Source: Xanthomonas fragariae | GTDB lineage: Bacteria; Pseudomonadota; Gammaproteobacteria; Xanthomonadales; Xanthomonadaceae | DNA length: 29,233 bases | Assembly: GCF_900183975.1 (NCBI RefSeq) | Contig: NZ_LT853883.1 | Span: 1-29,233 of the forward strand | Direction of reading: 5' to 3' | Shown here: in pieces, positions 29,095 to 29,233 of the stretch | How the letters are laid out: every line of letters begins with the position of its first letter | How positions within the stretch are numbered: position 1 is the stretch's first letter | Notes under the pieces: generated by a model | Seen by the model: only the letters and a program-made list of their open reading frames with translations | What the model was told of the DNA's origin: nothing | The model's database searches: none | Program-made: the position numbers and the translations under genes

Positions 29095-29233
29095 ATGTTG
29101 AAGGCGGTTGTTCTGGGACTGCTCAGTGCGTTGTTTGTTTTCGTGATTACGCGCGGTTTGATGGGTCGAGTGCCAGCCGCGCTCGCCAGCGTCGTCATGT
29201 TCGCTATGTGGCTAGTAGTGGAAGGAGCGCGGC
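29095..29233 (+). CDS. Small membrane protein, cut by the window edge
   Basis: 46 codons to the edge: MLKAVVLGLLSALFVFVITRG then MGRVPAALASVVMFAMWLVVEGAR, two hydrophobic helices. GAGAAGAGGGAAA lies upstream. If base 29233 joins base 1, three more codons (H-G-G) and TAA at 9-11 end a 49-residue protein whose end overlaps the trfA start in another frame. It would then be translationally coupled to trfA. Function unknown. Confidence 0.6.
   Translation, partial: MLKAVVLGLLSALFVFVITRGLMGRVPAALASVVMFAMWLVVEGAR
29222..29227 (+). promoter_or_regulatory. Ribosome-binding site for trfA across the window ends
   Basis: AAGGAG ends 6 nt before the right edge. If the molecule is circular it is at ideal distance from the trfA ATG at base 1, which otherwise has no visible ribosome-binding site. 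Confidence 0.65.

Overview
The window reads as one compact conjugative plasmid of a Gram-negative (proteobacterial) host, probably a complete circle opened at the start codon of its replication gene. Evidence for circularity is local. The last bases hold a strong ribosome-binding site (AAGGAG) exactly 6 nt before the ATG at base 1, and the small reading frame cut by the right edge finds an in-frame stop 11 bases into the left edge. The backbone combines IncP-type genes (TrfA-like initiator, KorA-like repressor, IncC/ParA, KorB/ParB) with a complete VirB/VirD4-type type IV secretion system. From general knowledge this mix recalls the PromA plasmids and pXF51-like transfer regions of beta- and gammaproteobacteria. 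That assignment is an inference, not a search result.

Layout. 1-1400: trfA and an iteron origin (six iterons in a row, a seventh about 360 bp away). 1409-3961: promoter, korA, incC/parA, korB/parB and a small membrane protein. 3976-4065: a degenerate copy of a ~95-bp palindromic repeat. 4075-4971: a strong promoter and two small genes of unknown role. 5096-6792: oriT (32-bp perfect palindrome and an RP4-like nic sequence), mobC and a VirD2/MOBP-type relaxase.

6949-12195 is the accessory region. It is a mosaic of gene blocks separated by copies of one end sequence, GAGGGTCGGCAGGGAWTCG, seen twice as single ends and twice as complete ~95-bp palindromes. The blocks hold a zinc-ribbon protein, a membrane-anchored protein, a frameshifted gene, a HIRAN-domain protein, a RelB/RelE-type toxin-antitoxin pair, a res-like site, a protein with a VbhA-type antitoxin domain, and a Tn3-type serine resolvase. 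No transposase is present, so this looks like a Tn3-family remnant or non-autonomous element.

12262-28144, all on the minus strand, is the transfer region. In transcription order it holds a TOPRIM protein, a secreted coiled-coil protein, a small unknown protein, VirB2, VirB3, VirB4, VirB5, an EexN-like lipoprotein, VirB6, VirB7, VirB8, VirB9, VirB10, VirB11, the VirD4 coupling protein, an LPD7-domain protein with a recent internal 264-bp duplication, VirB1 and a DUF3717 protein. Many neighbours overlap by ATGA or TAATG, which indicates translational coupling.

28176-29233: a divergent promoter region, a strongly structured 5' leader, an LPD29-domain gene broken by one extra base, and the small membrane ORF that leads into trfA.

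Several genes (virB4, the LPD29 gene, the 8.1-8.5 kb gene) are interrupted by single-base indels, two of them in short homopolymers. Either the plasmid carries real lesions, which for virB4 would abolish self-transfer, or the assembly has residual indel errors. This should be settled first.
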